A stretch of DNA of 64,000 bases from positions 496,001 through 560,000 of the forward strand of contig NZ_CABWIB010000001.1 of assembly GCF_902505095.1 (NCBI RefSeq). Direction: 5' to 3'. Each line of letters starts with the position of its first letter. The first letter of the stretch is position 1. The position numbers and the translations under genes are program-made. Of this stretch, positions 1 to 9,148 are shown piece by piece. This stretch comes from Oceanivirga miroungae. Lineage in GTDB: Bacteria; Fusobacteriota; Fusobacteriia; Fusobacteriales; Leptotrichiaceae. The notes below the pieces were generated by a model. The model saw only the letters and a list, made by a program, of their open reading frames with translations. It was not told the origin of the DNA and made no database searches.

Positions 1-448
1 GTATATATAGTTTAGCAACTCTACTTAAAATTAGTATTAAATTTAGTTTTTCTATCATACCTTTAGATAAGTTTTTAATTTTTGCATTTTTATCTATTTC
101 AAGTTCTAATAAAAGCTTATTTGCTTTTTCTTCATTAAAGTTATCTTTATAAAAATACTTAAATTGTTCTATTGCAGAGCTAACTTTTATTGAATCATCT
201 AAAAAATTAACATCTGGTAAATAGCTAATATCCTTATTTGATAATATTGATATATCTTTACCATCTAATTTTATTTCACCGGAATTATAACTATTTAAGT
301 GAACTAGTATTTTCATAAGGCTTGTTTTACCACTACCATTAGGACCTAGTAAGCCAAGTATTACACCTTCTTCTAATTCTAGCTTAACATTATCTAGTAT
401 CTGTTTTGATTTTATCTTTTTATTAAGATTTTTAATTTCTAATAACAT
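1..448 (-). CDS. ABC transporter ATP-binding protein (3' end outside window)
   Basis: Reading leftward from ATG at 448-446, the visible 149 codons encode an ABC ATPase. The Walker A motif GPNGSGKTS lies near residue 35 and a degenerate signature (LSKGMIEKL) near residue 130. The Walker B region lies beyond the left edge. The start codon overlaps the stop of the GntR-type regulator (TAATG), so the two genes are one operon. In YtrA-type operons the regulator controls a multidrug/antibiotic-responsive or envelope-stress ABC exporter, which is the likely role here. Substrate unknown; any permease gene lies off the window. Confidence 0.85.
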   Translation of the reverse strand, partial: MLLEIKNLNKKIKSKQILDNVKLELEEGVILGLLGPNGSGKTSLMKILVHLNSYNSGEIKLDGKDISILSNKDISYLPDVNFLDDSIKVSSAIEQFKYFYKDNFNEEKANKLLLELEIDKNAKIKNLSKGMIEKLNLILILSRVAKLYI

Positions 449-801
449 TATTCATACTCCTTTTCTATGAGTTCAATTATTTCATCTTTAGTAAACCCAG
501 CTACACTCATGTCTTTTATAAAGTTTTTAATAGAAGTTTTTACTTTTTCTTTTTTTAGGCTAGATATTTTTTTACTATCCTCAGTTAAGAAATACCCGAT
601 ACCCCTTCTATTTTCAATAATACCTAGTAACTCTAATTCCTTTAGGCATTTCATTGCAGTATTTTGATTTATAGTGTATTTTACAGCTAAATCTCTAATA
701 CTTATCATCTTTTCTCCTGCTACATACTTTTTTTTAATTATGTCATCTATAATCTCATCTACTATTTGAATATATATAGGACTTTTATTATTAAATTCCA
801 A
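448..801 (-). CDS. GntR-family transcriptional regulator, YtrA subfamily
   Basis: A winged-helix GntR DNA-binding domain fills residues 5-70, with the typical opening SPIYIQIVDEI and helix-turn-helix region IRDLAVKYTINQNTAMKCLKEL. Only about 45 residues follow, so there is no large effector domain, as is usual for YtrA-type repressors. The frame is open up to 810, but AAGGGG (816-811) directly abuts a TTG at 810. The TTG at 801-799 (MEFNNKSPIY) is correctly spaced and gives the usual family N-terminus, so I place the start there. It is cotranscribed with the ABC ATPase gene that overlaps its stop. It probably represses its own operon. Confidence 0.8.
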   Translation of the reverse strand: MEFNNKSPIYIQIVDEIIDDIIKKKYVAGEKMISIRDLAVKYTINQNTAMKCLKELELLGIIENRRGIGYFLTEDSKKISSLKKEKVKTSIKNFIKDMSVAGFTKDEIIELIEKEYE

Positions 802-819
802 ATTAATCAACCCCTTATA

Positions 820-861
820 CTGTTATAGTTGCATAGTACAGCAAATTATGGAAATTGTCAA
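820..861 (-). promoter_or_regulatory. Promoter and putative operator of the GntR/ABC operon
   Basis: On the minus strand TTGACA (861-856) and TACTAT (838-833) are separated by exactly 17 bp. An interrupted inverted repeat CTGT...ACAG (820-823 and 838-841) touches the -10 and the start region, where an autoregulating YtrA-type repressor would bind. The promoter is well supported; the operator is a guess. Confidence 0.6.
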
Positions 862-868
862 GTATTTA

Positions 869-900
869 TGATATAATCTAGAAAATACAATTTTAGGAGG
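869..900 (+). promoter_or_regulatory. Extended -10 promoter and ribosome binding site of tex
   Basis: TGATATAAT at 869-877 is an extended -10 element without a clear -35. AGGAGG at 895-900 sits 5 nt before the GTG at 906 and decides that start. Confidence 0.55.
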
Positions 901-905
901 ACAAA

Positions 906-3083
906 GTGGAACATAACTATATATTCCTATCGAGTGAGTTAGGTCTTGAAAAATCACAAATTGAAAATACATATAACTTGTATAAAGAAGGTGCAACCAT
1001 AGCTTTTATTGCACGTTATAGAAAAGAGTTAACAAAAGGACTTGATGAGGATACAATAAGAAATATTATAGATAGATTAAACTATCTAGAAAACTTAGAT
1101 AAAAGAAAAGAAGAAGTAATTAGATTAATAGAAGAGCAAGGGAAACTAACAGAAGAACTAAAAAAAGATATAGAAAGTTCAACAGTATTACAAAGGGTAG
1201 AAGATCTATACTTGCCATACAAAAAAAAGAAAAAAACTAAAGCAGATATAGCAAAAGAACAAGGATTAGAAGAATTATCTAAAAAAATATTAGAAGGTAT
1301 AACAAAAGATGAATTAGAAATACTAGCTAAAGACTTTATTACAGACTTAGTAGTAGACCAAAAAGATGCAATAGAAAAAGCCTCGCTAATAATAGCTCAA
1401 GATATATCTGAGGATATTAAGGTAAGAGAATACTTAAGAGAACAAATTTTAGAAAAAGCTAATATATCAGCAAGTTTAATTGAGAAAAATAAGCAGTTAG
1501 ATGAGAATTTAGTGTATAAAGACTACTACGAATTTACTAGCTCAATTAAAAATGTTAAAACACATAATGTACTAGCTCTAAACCGTGCTGAAAAAGAAAA
1601 GATATTAAAAGTTAGTATATCTTTTGATGATATAACACAAGATAAGGTATATAAGAATATATTAAATAAGACATTTAAGAAAAAAGATAAATCACAAGAA
1701 GAACTTTATCTAAGTATAGTAGTAGACGCATACACAAGACTTTTATTCCCATCAATAGAAAATGAAGTTAGAAATATATTAACTACTAATTCAGATGAAG
1801 ATGCTATAAAAGTATTTAGTAAAAACTTAGAATCATTATTATTACAACCACCTTTATACAAAAAAACTATACTAGGTTTAGATCCTGGTATTAGAACAGG
1901 TTGTAAGTTAGCAATAATTTCAAGTGAAGGTTTTTATGTAGCTTCAGATGTAATATACCCAGTTGATTATGCACACAGTGAAAAACAATTAGAATTATCT
2001 AGAAAAAAATTAAAAGAGTATATACAAAAGTATAAGGTAGATATAATAGCTATAGGGAATGGTACAGCTTCAAGAGAAACTGAAAAGTTTGTAGCAGAAA
2101 ATATTAAAGGATTAGATGTTAAATATGTAATAGTAAATGAAGCAGGAGCTTCTGTATACTCAGCATCAAAATTAGCAGCAGAAGAGTTTCCAAAATTAGA
2201 TGTAACAGTTCGAGGTACAATTTCAATAGCTAGAAGAATACAAGATCCATTATCAGAATTAGTTAAAATAGATCCAAAATCAATTGGTGTTGGAATGTAT
2301 CAACATGATGTTAATCAAAAAGAATTAAATAATAGCCTAGAAGAAACAATAGTAAAAATTGTAAATAGAGTTGGAGTAAATTTAAATACAGCATCATATG
2401 CTCTACTTAGTTTTGTATCTGGAGTTAAGAAAAATATTGCTAAAAATATAGTGGATTATAGAAAAGAAAATGGAGACTTTAAAGATAGACAGTCCTTATT
2501 AAAAGTAAAAGGACTAGGAGCAAAAGCATATGAACAAATGGCTGGATTTATTGTAATACCAGAATCTAAAAATCCATTTGATAATACAATAATTCACCCA
2601 GAATCATATGAACTAGCACAAAAAATACTTGAATTAGTTTCTGAAAGTAAGGAAAGTCTATATAGTGATTATAAGGCAGTAAGAGAAAAATTAAGTAAAT
2701 TAAAAGAAAAAGATGTAATAGAAAAAATGAAAAAAGATTATGGTGTAGAAACTATAAAAGATGTATATAATGCACTTTTATTAGATAGAAGAGACCCAAG
2801 AGATAGCTACCCACAACCAATGTTAAAATCAGATATATTAAATATAGAGGATTTAAAAGAAGGTATGGAACTAGAAGCAGTTGTTAGAAATGTAGCTAAA
2901 TTTGGAGCATTTGTAGATATTGGTCTAAAAAATGATGCCATGATACACATATCTGAACTATCAGATAAATTTGTAAAAGATCCAAGCGATATATTAAGCG
3001 TAGGAGATATTATTAAAGTTAGAGTACTTAACATAGACAAAGAAAGAAAAAGAGTAGCTCTTAGTAGAAAGAATATGAAGTAA
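906..3083 (+). CDS. tex: Tex family RNA-binding protein
   Basis: This 725-residue protein has the complete Tex layout: an N-terminal helical Tex domain (about 1-190), a YqgF/RuvX-like RNase H fold (ILGLDPGIRTG near 325), tandem helix-hairpin-helix region (about 490-560, LLKVKGLGAKAYEQM), and a C-terminal S1 domain (about 645-720, with KFGAFVDIG). Tex proteins bind nucleic acids and affect transcription and transcript processing; the precise biochemical job is not settled. It starts with GTG behind a perfect AGGAGG. It is transcribed alone, divergently from the GntR/ABC operon. Confidence 0.95.
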   Translation: MEHNYIFLSSELGLEKSQIENTYNLYKEGATIAFIARYRKELTKGLDEDTIRNIIDRLNYLENLDKRKEEVIRLIEEQGKLTEELKKDIESSTVLQRVEDLYLPYKKKKKTKADIAKEQGLEELSKKILEGITKDELEILAKDFITDLVVDQKDAIEKASLIIAQDISEDIKVREYLREQILEKANISASLIEKNKQLDENLVYKDYYEFTSSIKNVKTHNVLALNRAEKEKILKVSISFDDITQDKVYKNILNKTFKKKDKSQEELYLSIVVDAYTRLLFPSIENEVRNILTTNSDEDAIKVFSKNLESLLLQPPLYKKTILGLDPGIRTGCKLAIISSEGFYVASDVIYPVDYAHSEKQLELSRKKLKEYIQKYKVDIIAIGNGTASRETEKFVAENIKGLDVKYVIVNEAGASVYSASKLAAEEFPKLDVTVRGTISIARRIQDPLSELVKIDPKSIGVGMYQHDVNQKELNNSLEETIVKIVNRVGVNLNTASYALLSFVSGVKKNIAKNIVDYRKENGDFKDRQSLLKVKGLGAKAYEQMAGFIVIPESKNPFDNTIIHPESYELAQKILELVSESKESLYSDYKAVREKLSKLKEKDVIEKMKKDYGVETIKDVYNALLLDRRDPRDSYPQPMLKSDILNIEDLKEGMELEAVVRNVAKFGAFVDIGLKNDAMIHISELSDKFVKDPSDILSVGDIIKVRVLNIDKERKRVALSRKNMK

Positions 3084-3402
3084 AAAGAACTAACTTAAAA
3101 ATTAATGAAAAATAAAAAATTCACATATTGGAACAATTGTTGGAACAAGAAAAAAAAATTAAAATTTAAAATTTTAAAAAAATTAAAGTTTTATCCCTAA
3201 ATTTACTATATTTTGTTAGTGGTATACACCAAAAATTACAACAAATAAAAAAAATAATCAAAATAATAATTTTAAGATAGAATTTTTTTTACTTTATTAG
3301 TGATTTTTTTATAAAAAAAATTTGATTTTTGCTTTATTTTGTGATATAAATATACTGAAGTTTACGAATAGTAAATATATTATAATTATGGTGGAGAAAA
3401 TT
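3084..3402. other. AT-rich intergenic region upstream of the outer-membrane protein gene
   Basis: No gene is seen in these 319 bases. They contain a direct repeat TTGGAACA at 3128-3135 and 3140-3147 that encloses the palindrome AACAATTGTT (3132-3141). An all-A/T inverted repeat with 9-bp arms lies at 3159-3177. The promoter of the next gene is near 3322-3350. No GC-rich terminator for tex is visible, although the A/T hairpin could be weakly terminating. Confidence 0.5.
3322..3350 (+). promoter_or_regulatory. Promoter of the outer-membrane protein gene
   Basis: TTGATT (3322-3327) and TATAAA (3345-3350) are 17 bp apart, and TG at 3342-3343 makes an extended -10. A long A/T-rich stretch lies upstream, as expected for a strongly expressed gene. 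Confidence 0.6.
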
Positions 3403-4461
3403 ATGAAAAAGACAATTTTATTATCATCATTAATCGCAGCAACTACATTATTTGCTAATGGTTTTGATGTTAAAGCTGGAGCAGAATACTCTTATGCTAC
3501 ATTAAATGGAAAAAGAGCTCACGTTGTTGGAATGTTCGTTGAAGGTGAATACAGTCACGAAGTATACCAAATTAACGATAAATTAGCTGTAGAAGTTGCA
3601 GGAGGAGCAGATTTAGGTGTTAAATTTGGTAGAATTACATTAGATAATAAAGAATTTGTAACTATAGCAGAAAATAATGCTAAGTTATTAAAGAATTTCT
3701 ATGAAGCAAATAAAGATAAGGAAAAAGCTGCAGTAAAGGCAGAATTAGATAAAAAAGAAAATGCGGCTGTTAAAAAATTAGTTAAAAAATTATTAGGAGC
3801 TGAGGAAGATAAATATACTATTGAAAATATTAAAAAAGAAGCTGATAAAGAACCAGCTAAATATAAAGGTGACAAAAATCAAAGCGTTTTTGTATTCTCT
3901 GCTGACGCATTTGCATTACCAAAACTTGTTTATACTATAAACCAAGATATAAAAGTATCTGGTGGAGTTAAATTAGGATTAGGTTATGAAATGGAAAGAT
4001 TTTTTGGAAAAGAAATTTCTGATCTTAAAGTTGACGTTAGAGAAAAATTAACAACTAAATATAAAGTAGAAGATGCTAAAAAAGACGAAGAAAAAACTAG
4101 AAAAGATGCTGCTGATGAATTAAATAAATTAAATGAAGCTTACCTTGTAGATAAAAATAAAAAATTAGATAAAGATGATTTTGAAGTAGAAGATATAGAC
4201 GGTGACCAAGCTCATAAAAATCTAGTGTTAAAAGATACAGTACTTAGTGGAAATGCAGCTAAATTAAATCAAGAAATGCCATTCAAACTTGAAGCAGTTA
4301 CTACACACAGCTTAAGAGTTCCATTTGCAGCTGTAATAGGTGTTAACTACAAGAATATCTTAGGAACAGTTGAATTTGGTGGAGTTTACAAATACGGATT
4401 CAAAGGTGCTAAGAGTGGTGTAGATGCAACAGTTAAATTAGGTGCAGGTTACGCATTTTAA
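3403..4461 (+). CDS. Outer-membrane beta-barrel protein with two charged insert segments
   Basis: Reading is open from 3322, but the ATG at 3403 follows GGTGGAG and begins a classical signal peptide (MKKTILLSSLIAATTLFA, cut before NGFDV), so the mature product is about 334 residues. Glycine/aromatic beta-strand segments lie at both ends and in the middle (GGVKLGLGYEM), and the chain ends in Tyr-Ala-Phe, the usual barrel-targeting end. Between strands sit two long Lys/Glu/Asp-rich, probably helical stretches (about residues 85-155 and 205-285). Similar small barrels are abundant surface proteins of Leptotrichiaceae. Function unknown; porin or adhesin are both possible. It is a single-gene unit ended by a strong terminator. 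Confidence 0.75.
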   Translation: MKKTILLSSLIAATTLFANGFDVKAGAEYSYATLNGKRAHVVGMFVEGEYSHEVYQINDKLAVEVAGGADLGVKFGRITLDNKEFVTIAENNAKLLKNFYEANKDKEKAAVKAELDKKENAAVKKLVKKLLGAEEDKYTIENIKKEADKEPAKYKGDKNQSVFVFSADAFALPKLVYTINQDIKVSGGVKLGLGYEMERFFGKEISDLKVDVREKLTTKYKVEDAKKDEEKTRKDAADELNKLNEAYLVDKNKKLDKDDFEVEDIDGDQAHKNLVLKDTVLSGNAAKLNQEMPFKLEAVTTHSLRVPFAAVIGVNYKNILGTVEFGGVYKYGFKGAKSGVDATVKLGAGYAF

Positions 4462-4497
4462 TAGAATAAATATTTTCTAAAATATGTATAATAAATT

Positions 4498-4523
4498 AAA
4501 GAGGCTATATGGCCTCTTTTTTT
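4498..4523 (+). terminator. Rho-independent terminator of the outer-membrane protein gene
   Basis: AAAGAGGC (4498-4505) pairs perfectly with GCCTCTTT (4512-4519) around a 6-nt loop, and a run of T follows to 4523. Confidence 0.9.
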
Positions 4524-4568
4524 GGTATGTTTACTATCTAATAAGGTATAATTTAACTAGGAGGAAAT

Positions 4569-4894
4569 GTGGAGAGAAATAAGGAACTAATAGTAAAAGG
4601 TAAAACAACACCTATTTTTGGTATTGAGAGTTAACAGTAATTAAGCTTATGAGTAGTAAAACAAATAGAACTCACTTTTACAATATATACGATTCTCACA
4701 TAGATTTAGTATTTATGTATTATCCATATAATTATAAGGCAAAAAATCAAACACTAATTGCAGTATTTAAGTTACTAAAAGTTTATGGTGAAACTTTGGA
4801 TAATAAGGACAAGGGTAAAAATTTATTACACAAGTTATTGTTAGAAAATAGGATTAAATTTTTAGAAGTAAATGAGTATGGTATAGTTAATTAA
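4569..4894 (+). pseudogene. Small broken gene of unknown function
   Basis: TATAAT (4547-4552) and an AGGAGG-type site (4559-4564) introduce a GTG start at 4569. That frame runs only 21 codons (VERNKELIVKGKTTPIFGIES) to TAA at 4632-4634. A second frame is open from 4628 and from its ATG at 4649 gives 81 residues (MSSKTNRTHFYN...EYGIVN) without its own ribosome binding site. The simplest reading is one gene of about 105 codons interrupted by a frameshift near 4625-4634. The alternative is an intact short hypothetical gene at 4649-4894. I do not recognise the family. Confidence 0.45.
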
Positions 4895-4918
4895 GTATCA
4901 CAATCTGCAAATTTCTTA

Positions 4919-4947
4919 TTACATAATTCTTTGATTTGTGGTAAAAT
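4919..4947 (+). promoter_or_regulatory. Probable promoter of the ileS operon
   Basis: TGGTAAAAT (4939-4947) is an extended -10 with a weak -35 (TTACAT, 4919-4924) at 17 bp. No T-box-like leader fits in the 40 bases before the ileS start. Confidence 0.45.
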
Positions 4948-4987
4948 ATATACAAAAAAGTATAAAAAAGAAAGGGCATATAAGAAT

Positions 4988-7795
4988 ATGAGAAAAATTG
5001 ATTATGCAAAAACACTTAATCTACCAAATACGAGCTTTAAAATGAAAGCAAACCTTCCACAAAAAGAAGGCTTAATGTTAAGAGATTGGGAGAAGAATAA
5101 AATATATCAAAAAAGTATAGAAGATACAACTAAACCTGTATTTTTCTTACATGATGGACCGCCATACGCAAATGGAGATATACATATAGGGCATTCTATA
5201 AACAAAATATTAAAGGATATAATATTAAAATATAAAAGGCTAAGAGGCTTTTATGCACCATATATACCAGGTTGGGATACACATGGATTACCTATTGAAT
5301 GGAAAATAATAGAGCAAAAAGGTGATAAAATAGCTAATATGTCAGCCATAGAACTACGTCAAGAATGTAAAAAATATGCATTAAAAGAAGTAGAAAAACA
5401 AAAGAAAGACTTTATAAGACTTGGTGTATTAGGAGATTTTGCTAATCCATATATTACATTAAATAAAGAATTTGAAGCTGAAGAATTACAAGTATTCAAA
5501 GAAATATATGAAAATGGATATATATATAAAGGCTTAAAACCAGTTTATTGGTCACCAACAACTGAAACAGCACTAGCAGAAGCAGAAATAGAATATAAAG
5601 ATGTTACATCGTCTACTATTTATGTTAAAATGGATTTAGTAGAAGATGCTTTATCTAAATTAGATATCGATTCTGCTTCTATAATAATATGGACAACAAC
5701 TCCATGGACATTACCAGCTAACTTAGGAATAGCATTAAATAAAGACTTAGAATATGGAGTATATGAAACTAATAAAGGAAACATGATAGTTGCTACTAGC
5801 TTAAGTAATACTGCATTTTCTAAAATGAACTTAGAATTTAAGTTAATAAAAACATTTAAAGGTGATTTACTAGAAAATACTCATTATAATCATCCATTAT
5901 TTGATAGACAAGGTTTAGTAATATTAGCGGATCACGTTACAGATGAAGCAGGTACAGGTTGTGTACATACTGCACCAGGACACGGGGTAGATGACTTTAT
6001 AGCAGGAAACAAATATAATTTAGGTGTGTTAAGTCCAGTAGATGATAAAGGACATCTAACTTATGAAGCAGGTAAATATGAAGGATTATTCTATTTAAAA
6101 GCTAATAAAGTAATAATAGAAGATTTAGAAAACAGTGGATATTTATTAAATATGACTGAAATTAAACACTCATATCCTCATGACTGGAGAAGTAAAAAAC
6201 CAGTAATATTTAGAGCAACAGAACAATGGTTTATAAACATAGCTGAAAGTGATATAAGAGAAAATGCCCTAGAAGCATTAAAATCTGTTAAGTTCTATCC
6301 AGATTGGGGAAGAAATAGAATAAATTCAATGATGGAAAATAGACCAGATTGGACAATTTCTCGTCAAAGAGTTTGGGGAGTACCTATTCCAATTTTCTAT
6401 AACAAACAAAATGAAGTTGTATATTACCCAGAAATAATGGATAGAGTTATAGAACTTGTAAAAAAAGAAGGAACTGATATTTGGTTTAAATATAGTGCAA
6501 GTGAAATTATAGGACAAGAATTACTAGATAAATATAACTTAAATGGTGAAGAATTAAGAAAAGAAAAAAGTATATTAGATGTATGGTTTGATTCAGGTGT
6601 AACTCATAGAGCAGTAGTTAAAACTCGTGGATTTGATAGACCAGTAGATCTATACTTAGAAGGATCTGACCAACATAGAGGATGGTTCCAATCATCATTA
6701 TTAACATCTATAGCATCAACAAAAGATGCGCCATATAAAAAGATATTAACTCATGGATTTGTTAATGATGCTACAGGTAGAAAAATGAGTAAATCAATAG
6801 GAAATGTAATTGTTCCAAATGAAGTTATAGAAAAATATGGAGCAGATATATTAAGACTTTGGGCATCATCAGTTGATTATCGTGAAGATGTTAGATTATC
6901 ATCTAATATATTAGATAGAATGTCAGATTCATATAGAAAAATTAGAAATACAAGTAGATACTTACTAGGAAATATTTATGACTTTGATTATGAAAAAGAT
7001 AAAGTAAATTATGAAGATATGCTAGAAATTGATAAATGGGCATTAAATAAACTAGAAAGATTAAAAATAAAAGTAGAAAAACTTTATGAATCATATGAGT
7101 TTTATAGTTTATTCCAAGAAATATTAAATTTCTGTATTATAGATATGTCATCATTTTATTTAGATATAATAAAAGATAGATTATACTGTGATTATAGAGC
7201 ATCTGTTGAAAGAAGATCAGCACAAACTGTAATGAGTGAAGTTCTAAAAGTATTAGTTAGAATAATATCTCCAGTTTTATCATTTACTGCAGAAGAAATC
7301 TGGGCTAAATTACCAGAAAATATGAAAGATACAGAAAGTGTACATTTAAGTAAGTGGATAGAAATAGATGAAAAATATGTAGATGATAAATTAGAGAAAA
7401 AATGGCAAAAATTACATACATTAAGAAAAGAAGTAAATAAAAAAATAGAAGAAAAAAGAAATGAAAAAGAAATAGGATTATCACTTGATGCAAAAGTATT
7501 ACTTAACATTAAAAATTCTGAATTTGAATTTGTAAAAGAATATAACGAATTAGAAATTTCTGATATTCTATTAGTATCTCAAGTTGAATTTGTAGATGAA
7601 GTATTAGAAGAAACAGAAATTGAAAATATATCTGTTAAGATAGTAAGAGCATTAGGTGAAAAATGTGAAAGATGCTGGAAATATAGCGAAAAAACAGGAG
7701 ATCCTATTTATGGACAGGTTACACCAAGAGATGCTATGGTACTAAAAATTATGGATGAAAATGGTGAACTAGATGACAAGTATAAAGAAGAATAG
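4988..7795 (+). CDS. ileS: Isoleucyl-tRNA synthetase
   Basis: A class I aminoacyl-tRNA synthetase of 935 residues that charges tRNA-Ile. HIGH is at residues 66-69 and KMSKS begins at residue 599. The CP1 editing domain is present (WTTTPWTLPANLG near 235; GTGCVHTAPGHG near 320). The frame is open from 4931, but ATG 4988 (MRKIDYAKTLNLP) matches the family start. The C-terminal zinc finger keeps only its first Cys pair (C893-x2-C896). Where a second CPRC pair is expected the sequence reads T912-P-R-D915. It overlaps lspA by 23 bases. Confidence 0.96.
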   Translation: MRKIDYAKTLNLPNTSFKMKANLPQKEGLMLRDWEKNKIYQKSIEDTTKPVFFLHDGPPYANGDIHIGHSINKILKDIILKYKRLRGFYAPYIPGWDTHGLPIEWKIIEQKGDKIANMSAIELRQECKKYALKEVEKQKKDFIRLGVLGDFANPYITLNKEFEAEELQVFKEIYENGYIYKGLKPVYWSPTTETALAEAEIEYKDVTSSTIYVKMDLVEDALSKLDIDSASIIIWTTTPWTLPANLGIALNKDLEYGVYETNKGNMIVATSLSNTAFSKMNLEFKLIKTFKGDLLENTHYNHPLFDRQGLVILADHVTDEAGTGCVHTAPGHGVDDFIAGNKYNLGVLSPVDDKGHLTYEAGKYEGLFYLKANKVIIEDLENSGYLLNMTEIKHSYPHDWRSKKPVIFRATEQWFINIAESDIRENALEALKSVKFYPDWGRNRINSMMENRPDWTISRQRVWGVPIPIFYNKQNEVVYYPEIMDRVIELVKKEGTDIWFKYSASEIIGQELLDKYNLNGEELRKEKSILDVWFDSGVTHRAVVKTRGFDRPVDLYLEGSDQHRGWFQSSLLTSIASTKDAPYKKILTHGFVNDATGRKMSKSIGNVIVPNEVIEKYGADILRLWASSVDYREDVRLSSNILDRMSDSYRKIRNTSRYLLGNIYDFDYEKDKVNYEDMLEIDKWALNKLERLKIKVEKLYESYEFYSLFQEILNFCIIDMSSFYLDIIKDRLYCDYRASVERRSAQTVMSEVLKVLVRIISPVLSFTAEEIWAKLPENMKDTESVHLSKWIEIDEKYVDDKLEKKWQKLHTLRKEVNKKIEEKRNEKEIGLSLDAKVLLNIKNSEFEFVKEYNELEISDILLVSQVEFVDEVLEETEIENISVKIVRALGEKCERCWKYSEKTGDPIYGQVTPRDAMVLKIMDENGELDDKYKEE

Positions 7796-8264
7796 TATTT
7801 CAATTTATATAATATTTATTACTTTACTAGTATGTATAGATCAATTAACAAAACAAGCTATATATAATTTATCAAATGGAAGACTTTTATACTCAAAATC
7901 AATAATAGGGGATTTTTTTAGAATTACATATATAGAAAATCATGGTGGTATTTTTGGACTTGCACAAGGTCATATAATATGGTTTACAATAATAAGTACT
8001 GCAATGATAATATATATCTATTTAACAGAGCTTAAAAACTTTAGAAGCTATAGTATGATAAATAAAATAGCAGTGAGCTTTATAATCTCAGGAGCTATTG
8101 GAAATATGTTAGATAGATATATTCGTGGTTATGTTATAGATATGCTAGATTTTAGAGCAATTTGGTCTTTTATATTCAATGTAGCTGATGTATATATAAA
8201 TATAGGAATATATATTTTAATTATTGCATATATTTTAAAATATCTTAAAGAAAAAAAGGGGTAA
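7773..8264 (+). CDS. lspA: Lipoprotein signal peptidase II
   Basis: An inner-membrane aspartyl protease of 163 residues that removes signal peptides from prolipoproteins after Lgt has lipidated them. Four hydrophobic segments are evident. Both catalytic Asp motifs are present: [18 protein letters not shown] and [11 protein letters not shown]. The ATG lies inside the ileS 3' end, so translation is coupled; ileS-lspA adjacency is common in bacteria. Lgt is encoded at 62445-63314 in the same window. Confidence 0.93.
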   Translation: MTSIKKNSISIYIIFITLLVCIDQLTKQAIYNLSNGRLLYSKSIIGDFFRITYIENHGGIFGLAQGHIIWFTIISTAMIIYIYLTELKNFRSYSMINKIAVSFIISGAIGNMLDRYIRGYVIDMLDFRAIWSFIFNVADVYINIGIYILIIAYILKYLKEKKG

Positions 8265-8269
8265 ATGAA

Positions 8270-9148
8270 ATGACTTTTCAAAAGATAATTCAAACATTAC
8301 AAAAATATTGGGAAGAAAAAGGAGCGCTTTTATCAAATCCATATGATGTTGAAACAGGAGCAGGTACATTTAATCCTGATACATTTTTAATGTCATTAGG
8401 ACCTGAACCATTTAAGGTTTGTTATGTAGAACCTTCTAGAAGACCAAAAGATGGTAGATATGGAGAAAATCCAAATAGAGTATATCAACATCACCAATTT
8501 CAAGTAATAATGAAACCATCACCAGATAATATACAAGAACTTTATTTAAAGAGTTTAGAAGCACTAGGAATAAACCTAGAAGAACATGATATTAGATTTG
8601 TCGAAGATAACTGGGAATCACCAACATTAGGAGCTTGGGGTCTTGGTTGGGAAGTATGGTTAGATGGAATGGAAATAACACAATTTACATATTTCCAACA
8701 AGTAGGAGGACTTGAGGTTGAAATAACACCAGCGGAAATTACATACGGACTTGAAAGAATAGCATTATACTTACAAAATAAAGATGATATATATGATCTT
8801 GATTGGTCTGAAACTGTGAAATACGGTGATAGAAGAAAACAATATGAATATGAAATGAGTAAATACAGCTTTGAAGTTAGTGACAGTGAAATGAACTTTA
8901 AACTATTTGATATGTATGAAAAAGAAGCGAATAACTGTATAAATCATAAATTAGTATTACCAGCATATGACTATGTATTAAAATGTTCTCATACATTTAA
9001 TAACTTAGATGCTAGAGGTAGTATTAGTACAACAGAGCGTATGTCATACATTTTAAGAGTAAGAGATTTAGCTAAAAAATGTGCAGAGTTATTTGTTAAA
9101 AACAGAGAAGAATTAGGATATCCATTACTTAAAAAGGAGGCTAAATAA
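8270..9148 (+). CDS. glyQ: Glycyl-tRNA synthetase alpha subunit
   Basis: This 292-residue protein is the catalytic class II subunit of the alpha2-beta2 bacterial glycyl-tRNA synthetase. Characteristic segments include the opening [21 protein letters not shown], then [28 protein letters not shown] and the [12 protein letters not shown] block. Length matches the family. It begins 5 bases after lspA, and its stop overlaps the glyS start (TAATG), with AAGGAGG of glyS inside its 3' end. Confidence 0.97.
   Translation: MTFQKIIQTLQKYWEEKGALLSNPYDVETGAGTFNPDTFLMSLGPEPFKVCYVEPSRRPKDGRYGENPNRVYQHHQFQVIMKPSPDNIQELYLKSLEALGINLEEHDIRFVEDNWESPTLGAWGLGWEVWLDGMEITQFTYFQQVGGLEVEITPAEITYGLERIALYLQNKDDIYDLDWSETVKYGDRRKQYEYEMSKYSFEVSDSEMNFKLFDMYEKEANNCINHKLVLPAYDYVLKCSHTFNNLDARGSISTTERMSYILRVRDLAKKCAELFVKNREELGYPLLKKEAK

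Noticed and set aside
4895..4987. Possible T-box leader upstream of ileS.
   Set aside because: The stretch is too short for stem I plus antiterminator, and no T-box sequence or terminator hairpin is visible.
7192..7509. Minus-strand ORF of about 105 codons opposite ileS, and similar antisense frames opposite glyS, glmM, pnp and the P-type ATPase.
   Set aside because: They mirror strongly coding plus-strand genes, have no ribosome sites, and show composition expected from the complementary strand of AT-rich genes.
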